From: Rhyzopertha dominica | Taxonomy: Eukaryota; Arthropoda; Insecta; Coleoptera; Bostrichidae | Direction of reading: 5' to 3' | DNA length: 64,000 nucleotides | NCBI GenBank assembly: GCA_025024175.1 | Contig: QCXZ01000001.1 | Location: 32,792,942-32,856,941, forward strand | Shown: positions 1-11,364 of the stretch, piece by piece | Layout: each line of letters opens with the position of its first letter | Numbering within the stretch: the first letter of the stretch is position 1 | The notes under the pieces: generated by a model | What the model saw: only the letters and a program-made list of their open reading frames with translations | Told to the model about the DNA's origin: nothing | Databases searched by the model: none | Position numbers and translations under genes: made by a program

Positions 1-1074
1 CCAATTTAACAAATGGAATAATATTTTGGCTTATCATGTATGCGAGGAAAGTTTACATGCCCAAAAGTATATTGTTGTGTTACAAAAACACATGGAGCCA
101 GGAATAGATAATAGTACAGCAAAATGGTGTATTTGATGAACAAAACGAATGAACTTCATTTAATTTTTTGACACCGTGGAAGGATGCTCATGGACCAGTA
201 AGATGACTCTTGACCTCACAACTCTTGACTTTTGATGGAGATTCTTAAGAGAAAAATTTATAAAAGCAAACATAATAATCTGAATTGTCTAAAAGGAAGC
301 TTTGAACATATCATTCAAAGTGTAAGTGGAGCCATGCCTTAAAAAAATTACTGCATTGGTGTTACTGGTGGGCTTTTCCAACATCACTTGTAAATATATT
401 AGGTCTCTTTATTTTTTAATTATCTAGTTATTGTTCATTATTGATTAAATGTTAACGGAAAATAAACAAAATATTGTTCTCATTTTATAATGGTGTTGTA
501 AATCAATTACTGCTATGTAATTGTTTACTTTTTCATAGTAAAACACTAATAAATTTCAAAATATTAGATATTATATTTTTTATTTTAATACCTGTTTATA
601 AAAACAACTTTTAACTAATTTGGAAGATCAGAAAAGATAAGCTTTTTAAAAAACCTAATGTCACCTATGATTCTATTTCAAAAATAAATCTTTGTATTAT
701 TACAGCTAAACGAATGGTTAAAAAGATCTATTACATCTTTTATTCAAGTGTATCTTTTAAAATAACGATGATATGCATGTTTTAAGATTTCGCTCAAATG
801 TCACCTTTTTAAGTCGAAAACATAAGATGATAGCGAAATGCGGATTCGATCAAAATTATTATCTTACAAAAAAACAAGTTCTCAAATATCTCGTCCGGAA
901 CCATTTAGTTTCGGAGATCTTTGGTTCGAACATCTAAAATGCAGCACCCTGTATTTGACAAGCCGAACCGATCATTACCGAAAATTCCCTTTTTTTAAGA
1001 TCGGATATCAAACTAGCCGGTGGCCGTGCGGTTCAATCAACCTGTGAGTGCCTTTGGTCCTTAATTATTTATTC
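1..1074. other. AT-rich stretch, nothing recognised
   Basis: I see only AT-rich sequence with frequent stops in all frames. No transposase motifs, inverted repeats or splice-bounded exons stand out. Confidence 0.5.
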
Positions 1075-1445
1075 GTTTCGATGTAGGTGGCGAACGCTTT
1101 CGCGAAGGTTGCGGACACCGGCAAAAAATCACCGTGAGAAACTATGAGCGGAGGCATCCACGGAATCCGTTCGAAACAAAAGTGAGCGGCCCCGAATTGG
1201 AGGCAAGAGCGTCACGAAGGAGCACAACCAGATGGAATTCGACGAGGCGCGCCGCTTGCTGAACGAAAATCAGATCTCGCTTTGGCCCAGCTTCCCATCC
1301 GAAGTTTTGTCTGGTTTTGATTTTAAAGTTCTGGCGCTTACGCGTTGCGAACGTCACGTTGCCGATTTGGCGAGGATCCAAGCAAAAACAGCTTTAAAGA
1401 CGCTTGGGAAGAAGATCGCTTGCCGAGGGATATCGTTTGGATAAT
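1075..1445. other. GC- and CpG-richer island of unknown function
   Basis: This block is clearly richer in G, C and CpG than its surroundings and is open for about 70-80 codons on both strands (for example 1232-1444 on plus). Neither translation resembles a family I know, and no convincing splice sites bound it. It could be a promoter or untranslated exon, a conserved intronic element, or part of an unrecognised mobile element. Confidence 0.3.
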
Positions 1446-2574
1446 GTTACATTGATATTCAGAGCACTCGCCATTTATTCGTGTTTGGTTAGTGCTGTCA
1501 ATATTTTCGTACAGTACAGTCATTTTAAACTCAGTTCTACTTCTGCGACAGCATATTGAACTATTGATACAAAACTGTTGCACAAATATTAATTGAAAAT
1601 TAAAACATTCGACCGTTAGATCACAAACATCTTTTTATTAGATGTAGGATTCGCCACTCCCCAGGCTCGTATTTTCATTATTTTTTTAAGTATAACCTAA
1701 TTATATGTCAAATTCTAGGTCTTTTTAAACTCTTTAAAAATGGCATAGTGAGTGTCCAAAATTTTTTTTGCAGATTATGATATTTTGCAAATAAAGTTAA
1801 TTTTTGTAAATAATTTTTACCTTACCCCGTATAATAAATATTGCTTCATAGTTGGGTGCCGGCTTTTGTCTTCTTCAGTTTGTATCATTTCAACGTATGC
1901 GTAATTTTTACTCCTTAATGAAAAACTCGAATCATACTTTGGTGGAAAACCGCAGTAAACCTTAAAAAAATTGCCTTTATAATGTGCCTATGCAATAATA
2001 TACCTACGTAATACCATTATATCTATAAATAGTATGTTGAAGTAACATTAGTCCATCCAAAATCGATATACAAAATAAAACTCATTCGCGATTTTTGCTA
2101 TTTTAAGCGACGTATTTCTTTCTAATGCATTAGTTTTTTTCTTAACAATGTTTAGAGTTAAAAATAACATGTATGAAGGAAAATTAGCTCTAAAATAAAC
2201 CCCGAGCTTCAAGCTTTTAGTAACTAAGGGTAGTAAGTTACTTCCTTGGCTATCTCAGTCTACACTACAAGATTATGAACAGAAGCGTTAGTGATCGACC
2301 TCACCATTACAGCAATTGATGCGCTATCACATTTTCCACAAAATTATTGGCAATACTGTGTCTACGAACTAGAAGCCAAAGAATATAGTATGGAGTAACC
2401 ACAATCTATCGGGATAATATATTATAGAATAGGAAACTTATATCATTATTTATATGTTCAAATAGATTATTTCGCGCTAAACTAATCGAAATTACAAGAA
2501 AACAGTAACAAAATCTCGTTGACTGCTTTAAATAATTAGGGCGTCGGTAACAATAAATAAAACAAATCCTTTTA
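1446..2574. other. AT-rich stretch, nothing recognised
   Basis: No coding, RNA or repeat structure could be supported here. Confidence 0.5.
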
Positions 2575-2640
2575 ACTAAATGCAGAGGTTTCGAAGGCGT
2601 TTGACTTCTTCTTCAGGGCCTAAAAAAGTCAGGTATTATA
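2575..2640 (-). repeat. Penelope-like terminal fragment (tentative)
   Basis: Read on the minus strand, this piece has CCTGAAGAAG followed about 20 bases later by CGAAACCTCTGC. That spacing resembles the terminal repeats of Penelope-like elements, which carry a CTGATGA..GAAA core. No reverse transcriptase sequence adjoins it, so the call rests on the short motif alone. Confidence 0.3.
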
Positions 2641-2710
2641 ATAGTATCTATGGGAGTACCTATTCACCAATTCTGTTTAATTTATCCGGATATGACTATC
2701 ATGACTATGA

Positions 2711-2865
2711 ATGTTAGTAAGTAACTAATTAGGAAACAATTTATTACAAAGTTGTTGAATAGGTGCTTCAATAGATATAATTAGAATAACTGACATGGTC
2801 AAAACTTTGTGTGGTGAAAGAACTACTTCGCGAGACTTGCATTTTTGTACATTTGATGTCACTTC
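2711..2865 (+). repeat. Direct repeat unit A, left copy
   Basis: The first part (2711-2800; shared core TTAGGAAACAA and GTTGTTGAATAG) recurs in the same orientation at about 5395-5470. The second part (2800-2865; shared core GAACTACTTCGCGAGACTTGC, diverged) recurs at about 5800-5862. Together with the inverted unit at 2985-3145 this forms a composite repeat spanning 2.7-5.9 kb. Confidence 0.55.
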
Positions 2866-2984
2866 TTTTTGTAAATAGTCCTAAGTGTCTAAGCTCACTT
2901 CCTGTTTTTATTGGCTTTTCTCAATGGCTTTCATTTTACCATTTTTGACACGTCTGGACGCTAGGTGCTTCTAAGTCGATTACA

Positions 2985-3145
2985 TTCAGCGATCAGAAAA
3001 CAGGACTGAAATTTAGAAAACGGGACTGAAATTTCGGGATGTTTCAGTTTTTCATTCTTTACAGGCTAAACACTAACTGAATGCAAAAATTTGATGTTTG
3101 TCTGCTAAAAGTACGATGTTAGTGACAAAATTAAAGAAGCTAAAA
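2985..3145 (+). repeat. Inverted repeat unit B, left arm
   Basis: The reverse complement of this segment aligns by eye, at roughly 75-80 percent, with 5105-5275. Shared blocks include GTACTTTTAGCAGA, TTTTGCATTCAGTT, AAAACTGAAACAT and CTAAATTTCAGTCCT. The arms enclose about 2 kb that holds a GC-rich segment and a TTAA-flanked element, so this may be the terminal repeat of an old foldback-type element. Confidence 0.65.
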
Positions 3146-3329
3146 CAATGGAAGAACTCACTGAAGGCATTCCAATCTATATGCAGTGTGAAAAGTTGAT
3201 GTTCCGTGTGTGCATAACACAATAATAATATTTTTTTTTAATTTTCTGTTGATATACGCACATTCTGGCTGAACTAATGAACAATCCTATCGAAATGGAG
3301 TTAACAATCAGAACTTAGAATATTACAGG

Positions 3330-3870
3330 GTCTTGCTGGATGAATTCCCAACTATTATAGCTTTGAGACAGCAGCACGATCCTGTAGCGGACAAAAGGCA
3401 AAGAAGAATGCCGACCAGAAAATCTGCGACCCTCCGTATTGGAAATACCAAGCAGCGGGCAGGGGGCGACCATTGGCCATTCTGCGTTAATCCGCGAAGC
3501 ATCTTCCGAACAGAAAGGTAGGAAACACACGTGTCACGGTGCGTGGCGAGGGCGGGACGCAAAGGGGGAGCACGCATGCCAACCGGCTATGCTGGAATGC
3601 AACCCGTGGAAATAATCCGAGTGTGTATGTGTGTGCATGTGACGTAAACCTTTCGGTGCCCCGTCCGTTTGTCACGGAACCCTCGCCACGGCACATCTGA
3701 AGGCCTGCTGCCCGTACCAGTTCGCGAAGAATTGAATCGTGTCCCGATTAATGACCGAGATTATTCCGAGAAGAAATCCTCTTCAAACAAAACCGAGGGT
3801 TCTTTAACATATGCCGAGGCAATACCTGCTCATAATTGGCGATTGGCCGACGAAGGAAATTTATAAGCTC
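3330..3870. other. GC-rich segment inside the inverted repeat
   Basis: The base composition is strikingly GC- and CpG-rich compared with the flanks. Overlapping open frames of 60-85 codons occur on both strands (for example 3669-3866 plus and 3323-3577 minus), but none matches a family I recognise. A sequence resembling a splice donor (AAGGTAGGAA) lies near 3520. It could be a captured host segment or an untranslated exon. Confidence 0.3.
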
Positions 3871-4031
3871 CTGCCATCGATTATAGTAGGAATCCATTGT
3901 TCTCCTCTTCCAATTTTGTTATTCTGTTCCAGAAGGAATTTCTTGAACACTGTGTTTTTCCTTTCTGAATGATTAAATTTTACAAAATACAACAAGCATC
4001 CTTTCCTCGAAGCTATTTAAAGACACTTTCG

Positions 4032-4044
4032 CCCCCCCCCCCCC
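4032..4044 (+). repeat. Poly-C run
   Basis: Thirteen consecutive C residues followed by a short C-rich tail. This is a simple low-complexity tract with no supported function. Confidence 0.9.
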
Positions 4045-4142
4045 TCCCGGACTTCATTGTACGTAAAGCTAGAAGCATGAATTTTCAGTGACCAAGAGAA
4101 CATGTTATAACTAGCTATATTCCCAAATTGCATACTATTTAA

Positions 4143-5063
4143 GAGGGGCATTTACTTGGAGCGATCGGGCAGAAATGTAAACTATGCAACCCATATTACC
4201 AGCGGGACATGGGACGTAAGAGGGTAGCCGATAGGTTGAAATCACGCAAAGATCGTACGAGCAACAGACGGGCTAAACTAATATTCGGAAAATTGCCGAC
4301 TGTAGAAGGTGTGCATAAAAAAGTAAGCATGATATTAGTAACTTACTATGATATTATACCAGGTTATTCAAAATATGGAATAACCCATTTATTTCTGTAA
4401 ATATGAAGTATATAACATTTCATTCTAACTGCATGTCGACTATGATTTCTGGAGGAACTTCTATAATAATTTTCCTTCCACCTCCCCATTGCTTCAGCAC
4501 ACAGTAAATTAATGTGAAAGAGCTTTTAACATTAAACTTGTCACGTGTAATGAGACATACAATCTTAGAAATCCAGTCATATCGGAATAGATCGTATACC
4601 GCTCGATCATTCACGACAGGATTGTATCTTAGCCTCACTGTTCACTGGATACCACGCGACGGACCTGGTGGGGATGGGCATTCGCATTCCGCTCTCATGA
4701 TGGACTCGTGCGAAACGGTTTGCGGTTTTAGATTTTTTGAATGCTTTTACTCATTTATCGTACTCATGTTTTTGGTAGTGTACAAAGAAATATGTAGCTA
4801 CATCGTGGAGTTCGAATTTTTCGTTTATGTGCCTTAGTTTTCGAGAAATAGCTCGCCAAAAATACGCATTTTTAAGCAAAATATAACAACAAATATTTAC
4901 ATTACCGTACCAAATTCAGAAAAAACTCGAACTCTACGTTGTAGCTACATCTTTTGTCATTGCCATGTCGAAATTTCACTTCGAAAAAGTTTCGAATAAC
5001 TCGGTAAAATGTAAAACGGTGGATGCTTAAAATGGCCCGATTCGCTCTAGGTAAACGCCCCTC
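4143..5063. mobile_element. TTAA-flanked non-autonomous DNA transposon
   Basis: A 921-bp element is bounded by TTAA on both sides (4139-4142 and 5064-5067). Its terminal inverted repeats are about 28 bp: the left end GAGGGGCATTTACTTGGAGC matches the complement of the right end, GAGGGGCGTTTACCTAGAGC, and both continue into CGATCGGGC or CGAATCGGGC. TTAA duplication is typical of piggyBac and Kolobok elements. The longest internal frame (4514-4837, 107 codons) has no transposase motif, so the element is probably non-autonomous. Confidence 0.8.
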
Positions 5064-5104
5064 TTAAACCTACAGTATACGAAGTGCTTTAAGTTTGTCA
5101 CTGA

Positions 5105-5275
5105 CATAATCAGCGATCATCAAAATTCTAAAGTAGGTACTTTTAGCAGAAACAAAAACTTCAAATTTTGCATTCAGTTCGTGTTTAGTCCATGAAGGAA
5201 GGAAAACTGAAACATACCGGATACCCATATTCTAAATTTCAGTCCTATTTTCTGATCACTGATACTTACCGTCCA
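5105..5275 (-). repeat. Inverted repeat unit B, right arm
   Basis: This is the inverted counterpart of 2985-3145. Similarity appears to extend further right to about 5315, where ACAAAAAGAAGTGA matches the complement of the sequence near 2870. Confidence 0.65.
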
Positions 5276-5394
5276 GACTTCTTTTTTCCTTGTCTACCTA
5301 CAAAAAGAAGTGAGATCCCATAAGAAACATAAAATGTTTACAAATTATTGAAAAAAAGATGTCTAATATTGTTACATACGGTAAGTATAAGTAA

Positions 5395-5862
5395 ATGCAG
5401 GTAGGTAATTTATTAGGAAACAACTTATGGTAAAATTGTTGAATAGATACTAACTAAATTAACTGACTTCGTTTTACGCGAAGACAAGGAAAAAAGATGG
5501 ACACCGCTTGTAATGAGCAAGAGTGTCATAAAATGTCATCGATTGGCAGTGGCGTACTAACACGTACCTAGAGTAACTACTGTCTAGCTAGTAAAATTAA
5601 GGAAAATTAACCTAAGCCACTGAAAGCATGCGTAGTTGCACCAGTAGTTTTGTTTGAGAAAAACTTTTTAATGTTGCAGAATATCGGACAAAACCTATGT
5701 TGGTTGACAAGTCCTGTCAGGTTCCGTTAAAATGGCGACGTTTGTTTTAGGTAATACTCGTTAGTTATGTATTCTTATGTTTCCTTATCTAAGGTTTTAA
5801 GTGAGATCTCAGAACTTTTTGCGGTGGAAGGACTACGTTGCAAGACGTGCAATTTTGTACGG
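5395..5862 (+). repeat. Direct repeat unit A, right copies
   Basis: The segment 5395-5470 repeats 2711-2800, and 5800-5862 repeats 2800-2865, both in direct orientation. The two parts are contiguous on the left but separated by about 330 bp on the right, so one copy has been interrupted or rearranged. Confidence 0.5.
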
Positions 5863-5869
5863 TATAACT

Positions 5870-8165
5870 GGTTTTACAGCTCATAACTGGCAGACAACTG
5901 AAGATTATTTTCACTACTCTTCATCATGTGACATTCAACGTGACAACTAATTCACATCAGCATTTTGCATCCTAATAGTTATTGACGTCATCGGGCCAAA
6001 ATACAGCAAATAAAAGATGCGGTTAATTTGTTGCAAGCCGAGGTGATAGCAGAAGTTTATTATCAACCAAGTCTTTTATTTGCGTATCGACCGTATGTCG
6101 TTCAAATTTTTCGTAATCCCATTTTCAAATTTCCTTCTTGGCTCGGAAAGTAGAGAACTTTTAACTGTAAATAAAATGAGTATATCAAGGTGACTAGTTG
6201 CCTTGCAACAGTTTACAAAGTTTATTTTTCTGAGTTTTCTGTACTATTACAAGACGTATGAAAAAAGTTAAGCATAAATTTGAAAATCCACTTAAAATAA
6301 TAATAAAAAGAATCCCGTGCAACAAGTGTTGACTATAGATGATTCCGAAAATACCAGCATGAAGGTTTTTGATGCACTGAAGTATACTAAAACCAATACG
6401 TATGGCTTGTCTGTGTCCAAGAAAATGAAAGTTATAAAACAACTGATTCAAAAGTGTGAGAACCACAATATCCACAAGTTTGACAATTATTACAAGCGCC
6501 AAATTTCCCATTGATGGATAACAAATATCAAAGAATCACAGTTGCGAGTTTCATTTTCACATTCACTAAAGTAAATTGATGTTTATACATTGTAAGAACA
6601 TTTTTTTGCTTATTCCAATTTTCCTTAATCCAACATGTACCTAATGGGTCAGCGACGTTAATTTTTTAACGGACGCAGTCCCTTTTAGGTTACTTTCCAC
6701 TTGTCAACTGAGTTTTGTTAAATTGAAATAAGAAATTAGGATTATGAAAATAATATTTACTTACCAAATATAATTAAATAATTAGGAAGGGGTGGTTAAA
6801 GTAGCTTTAAACTACTTTTGTTATACAAGCTTCATTTTTTTTTAATCTGATAAACAGCCTAAGCTAGTACTTTCTTTTAAGAAAAAAAAACATTTTTGAC
6901 TCCGTTTCTAGGGATCGGTGCCTTACCAGTTCACCTGATACGAATCCAAAGGATTTATCTGTCTGGAGTAACTTGGAAATCAGAGCGTCGACTGAAACGT
7001 AGGCTTGGGTCAATGTGCTGAAAGTTACTCTTCGTAAACAATGGAGTAAGATTTCCAAAATTAATATATTAGTGCAAAGTGCTAAGCGTTTATTACTGGG
7101 CTCTAAGTCATAATTAAACCTAAGAAAAACAAACTAAATGAACCGACTTACAATAATGCATAATAATTTGTGAAAACGTGGAACAAATATTTAAAAAAAA
7201 TGTAAAAACTAGTATCTTAACAAAATCAATGGACCAAAGATTATTTTTATAAATCGAATACAAATCACTTCAAAACGTTATTTTTGAAAGTTCGGGGTTT
7301 ATATCACTTCTATAATATTCTACATATCTATATTAGCATTGTAGCCTTTTAGCCTGAGTTTTGCGTCAGCTAAAATACAATAGAGCTAAGGCAATTAATT
7401 TCTAAACCAGCCTCGTTCATAAATATGCAAACACTGAGCGGTTTATCTTAATGGGGTCAAAAGAAAGATTACAGTGCAAAATTTGGCACAAAATACAAAT
7501 TTTTTGCAATGTTTTTACAAAAGAATGTCATTATCATGAATTACTGCCACCACTTCAGGAAGATCAAACACAAGCTCGACTCGTGCTTTGTTTACTAGAA
7601 AACCTTTAAAATATTCCAGATGGCACGAGGTTAATCACCCTCTACAAATTTATGTCGAAATTCATTTAAAAAACAGCAATGCAGACATGTTAACAGCGCA
7701 ATTGTATTTATTATCAGAAATAAACATGCAATACGTCTGCTTTCCACACTAACGATTTCAATGTCAGTACGTCGATGACATTCACAAATAAAGCAGATAA
7801 AAAGATCATTTCACAACTCATAACTTTTCTTTATATCGTCGCTGATGAAAACCGTTCGTCTCTTGAATCACATCGCATACCTTTGACTGTAAGTGTAATT
7901 TATTCGCATAATAATTCGGAATAAACTGCGGCAGATCCAACCGGACATAATCGTGTTTCGTGTGTCGCGATAGCCTGGCACGAATTTTAAACGTTCCGAC
8001 CTGCGTGACGGAAACCGTTGCCAAAAAAATTCATATAGTACTACTACAAAGGAAATTATACGATCTGAGATCTCATCTGTACCATTTCAGTTGTATCAGT
8101 CCGCTAGCAGCTCTATAGTTGGCCTTTTTTAACATTTTATAAAAAAAAATTTGTTGTCCTCAGAA
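5870..8165. other. No confident gene; two unassigned reading frames
   Basis: Two open frames look somewhat protein-like but match nothing I recognise. One is 6317-6514 on plus, 65 codons and lysine-rich. The other is 7818-8024 on minus, 68 codons in a CpG-richer patch, with a possible GTATGC donor inside it. No supporting acceptor, promoter or second exon was seen, so neither is called as a gene. Confidence 0.3.
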
Positions 8166-8169
8166 GCTT

Positions 8170-8610
8170 AGATAATGTTTGGACAGACGTTATTATTGGT
8201 CCTTACTTTATTGAAGATAATCTTAGGGCAAATAGGTATATTTAGAACTTCTCAGAGATGATTTAGTCCCTGCACTGGATGAGATATATCCAAATGAGCT
8301 TGACAATGATATTCCAAGAGAAGACATTTGGTTTCAGCAAGATGGTGCACCAGCACATTTTGGTGTAGCGGTACGTCGCTTCTTTGATAACGTTTTTGCC
8401 AATAGACGGTTGTATTACAGGAAAGCTGCCGAATGCCCACCTGGCTAGCCAGATTTTACTGTTTCATACTTTTCTCTGGGGTCATTTAAAAAGTAGACCG
8501 TCCACATACAGTGGAAGAATTACGAGCTCGTATTTGTACCGAAATGCGATTACCACCTAAGGACGTTAATGAACACAGTATACAAGATGTCTAAGTGGCG
8601 ACCAGAGTAA
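8170..8610 (+). pseudogene. Mariner-like transposase remnant
   Basis: This is a decayed DD34-type Tc1/mariner transposase. Translated fragments include IGPYF, IYPNELDNDIP, then WFQQDGAPAH, the hallmark around the second catalytic Asp. A degraded PDFT..YFSLG follows, where the family has the PDLTPLDFFLWG motif with the third acidic residue. The last recognisable piece reads ELVFVPKCDYHL. Stops and frame changes occur throughout (for example after NRYI), and the N-terminal DNA-binding region is missing, so it cannot make a transposase. Confidence 0.8.
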
Positions 8611-11364
8611 TGTCAAGTTGTAAAATGTTTTTTGTGCTTATTCTAAAAATTGTTAATTCATTAAATGTGGAGACCAAACTCATTTGATGAGGTGTTCTGT
8701 TTTATTTGTGAACTTTTATAATATTTTTGCTCACGTTGAATAACAATTTTTCCATTTCTGCCAATTTTGACTGCTTAATTCCTATGATACTATAGGGCTC
8801 AAAAAGTGCAAATGACTATAAAAAAACAAAAAAAAACACATTCAATGTCATACTTTCGTCATATAGTAACAGACTGCAAATAAATATCTTTTTAATTTTT
8901 GTATCAGCGTTTTTTCCCAATTTTTGCAAAAAAAAACTTATTTTAAATTTTGTACGTTACTTTATAGACTTTGTATACTGACTGACAGAAATAGAAACAT
9001 CCAGGGATTTTTATTTTATCTGAATAAGTATGGTTGCGCACGTTTTTTTTATTAAGACAGAAAGCCGATCAGTCTTTTTCATTTAACAAAATAGGCAATG
9101 ACTACACTTTATGGCTGGCAGTAGTATACCTAAATCCCAAATTAGGTAAGAATATAGATCAATGCATGTAAATGAAATGGTCCTTTAGTAGAGGTGCTAT
9201 AATCTACAAATTCGTAATTAATACGTCGATGCCCCGAGATTATTACTGACTGCTGTTATAGATTGAAATTTAACTAAAACGAGGAAAGTACCACGGTTGC
9301 TCTTTACAAAAAAAAAACTAATCCAATCAACGTACCCGTAATAAATGAGATTTTTAATTCGTCGTGTTTTTAAATACGGGTAGATAGATATACATTTTCA
9401 AGGCAATACTTCGTAATTAAGCGAAGCCTCGGTTTTTTGCTGGTAGCTTTAAGCACTAAAGAAATTTAAATTCATTGCAAATCTCGTGCTGCGGAAATTC
9501 TTTTGTAACAAGCTTTGTTTGAATCATTCATTTTAACAGAATGTAATCATATAAATACTCTGTCCTTTTAACTTTTTTTGTTCATACATATTATATTCTG
9601 TCAATGCAATACCACTAAAAGTGCTAGCGGTGGTACTGAATTCTGCATTTGGTAAGTTGAGTTTCTCTAATAAAGTTCATATTTAACCTACCTAAATAAA
9701 TCAAATTCGACAAGTCACCTTGTGAAGACGTTACATGCTGCACATGACAGGAACCGCTTTGTTAATACTGCGGGCTTCACAATAATCACCAAAACAAATG
9801 CTAACCACCATCCAGTACACAACATTTTCCCGTGATTGATAGTGTCAATTTGTCCGGCAAACAGACGCAAAATGAACTAGTCAGTATATAATGCAAAACC
9901 CATTCCATTAGCATTCATGTATGCCTGACAAATTCCGCCTTCATTCACGGGAAGCAAAACAGCGAACGCCGCAATAAATATTAAACAAATATGGAGGTGC
10001 CCGAAATAATACAATATTTATTTGACCTGGACAAAGTCATCTTTATTCTGAAACAGCTTCACGTAACGATCCCAGTGCTGAATGCTGGTATTATTATACG
10101 GAAATAGCTCTCGTTAATGCAGGTATGTATAACACATGATTTGTTAATAGCAAATGAAGTGAGCCATATAAGACCCAGAAAATTGCAAGTAAAGAGTGCT
10201 TGCATGATTCCATTCACGAAAATATTTGAAGTATAAGTATCTATTTGTTGGAAAAAAATGCTCTTAATGTAAGCTGACTCATGAAGAAATCCTTTGCAAG
10301 CTAAGTGCATTTTAACAGTTTTAAATATAACAACGTTTCCTCATAATAAAATCCCATGCTTAAGTAAAAATGAAGAAGCTTCAAGGAAATTTTGGCTGGT
10401 GACACCTCTTACACAAAAAAAAACAAATCAATTAAAATTGAATTTTACAGACTAGCTTTTTAAATTAAATTCGAATAAGATTTTTGCCACATCTGGGCAC
10501 ATCTCTCATGCAGTCTTTCAATAAATGCACTAGAAAGAATATTGCGGAATAATTAGTATATATTAAGTTCCTTGATGTCGAATCAGATCAAAAAAGACAC
10601 ATGAACCGGATTTGTGAAAACATACTGGTGACATTAGACTTATACACACCTACAAATCAATGAAACGGACACGTGGTTACAAGTATGTGATTTATATATA
10701 TTCGACTGCTTGTGTGTCTGTGAACCGATTCCGAGGGTAATTAACAGCAAATGTATTAAGCACTACAGATCTCTAGAACACAAGGAATTAAAAAACCAGA
10801 GGATATTTTTTCAGGAAGTAATCAGATTTTGATTTAAAGTAACGCCTATTGTAAATCCAATTCTATTGGTCAGAATCATATACGGTGAAATGTGTGCTGG
10901 ATAAACGCAGATCAACGTGGGTATACATGCTTTTGGAATTTGCTGTTTTTAGCTCACTAATGTTCAACGCACCCAAAATTTTATTAAGTAGGCATAAAAC
11001 AAATATAAGTGCGTTTTATTAGAAATTTACGCTTTTTTCGTATTTTAAAAAATTTTAGTGTTAAAAAGTAACTCTCATGTGTAAAGACTGGCATCAGTCC
11101 AGTCAATTTTTTAAAACGAATAAATGAGTTTTTGGCTGTGTTACCGGCTTTTTACCTCGCCTTGTACACTTATGAAGCAATTATTGTGACAAAAATTTGA
11201 CTAGAAGACAGTTCAAAATGTTGTTTAGGCAGAACAGACAATAGTATTAATACACCGAAGAAAATGAGAACTGAAAATATAATGGGTTTATTTAGGAAAA
11301 AGTATAAACTATGTATAACTATGCCAATACAGGATTCCTGGCAATCGGTAGCTGACTGTATAAT
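8611..11364. other. AT-rich stretch, nothing recognised
   Basis: There are no recognisable coding remnants. The longest frame (10059-10310, minus, 83 codons) lacks family motifs or splice context. Homopolymer A and T runs are common. Confidence 0.45.

Noticed and set aside
1232..1444. 70-codon frame in GC island as a gene
   Set aside because: Frames of similar length exist on both strands, and there is no recognisable domain, intron or Kozak context, so it was kept only as an unexplained island.
6194..6511. 105-codon minus-strand frame, hydrophobic
   Set aside because: It mirrors a lysine-rich plus frame over the same bases and has no signal, domain or splice context. The hydrophobicity follows from the complement of A-rich codons.
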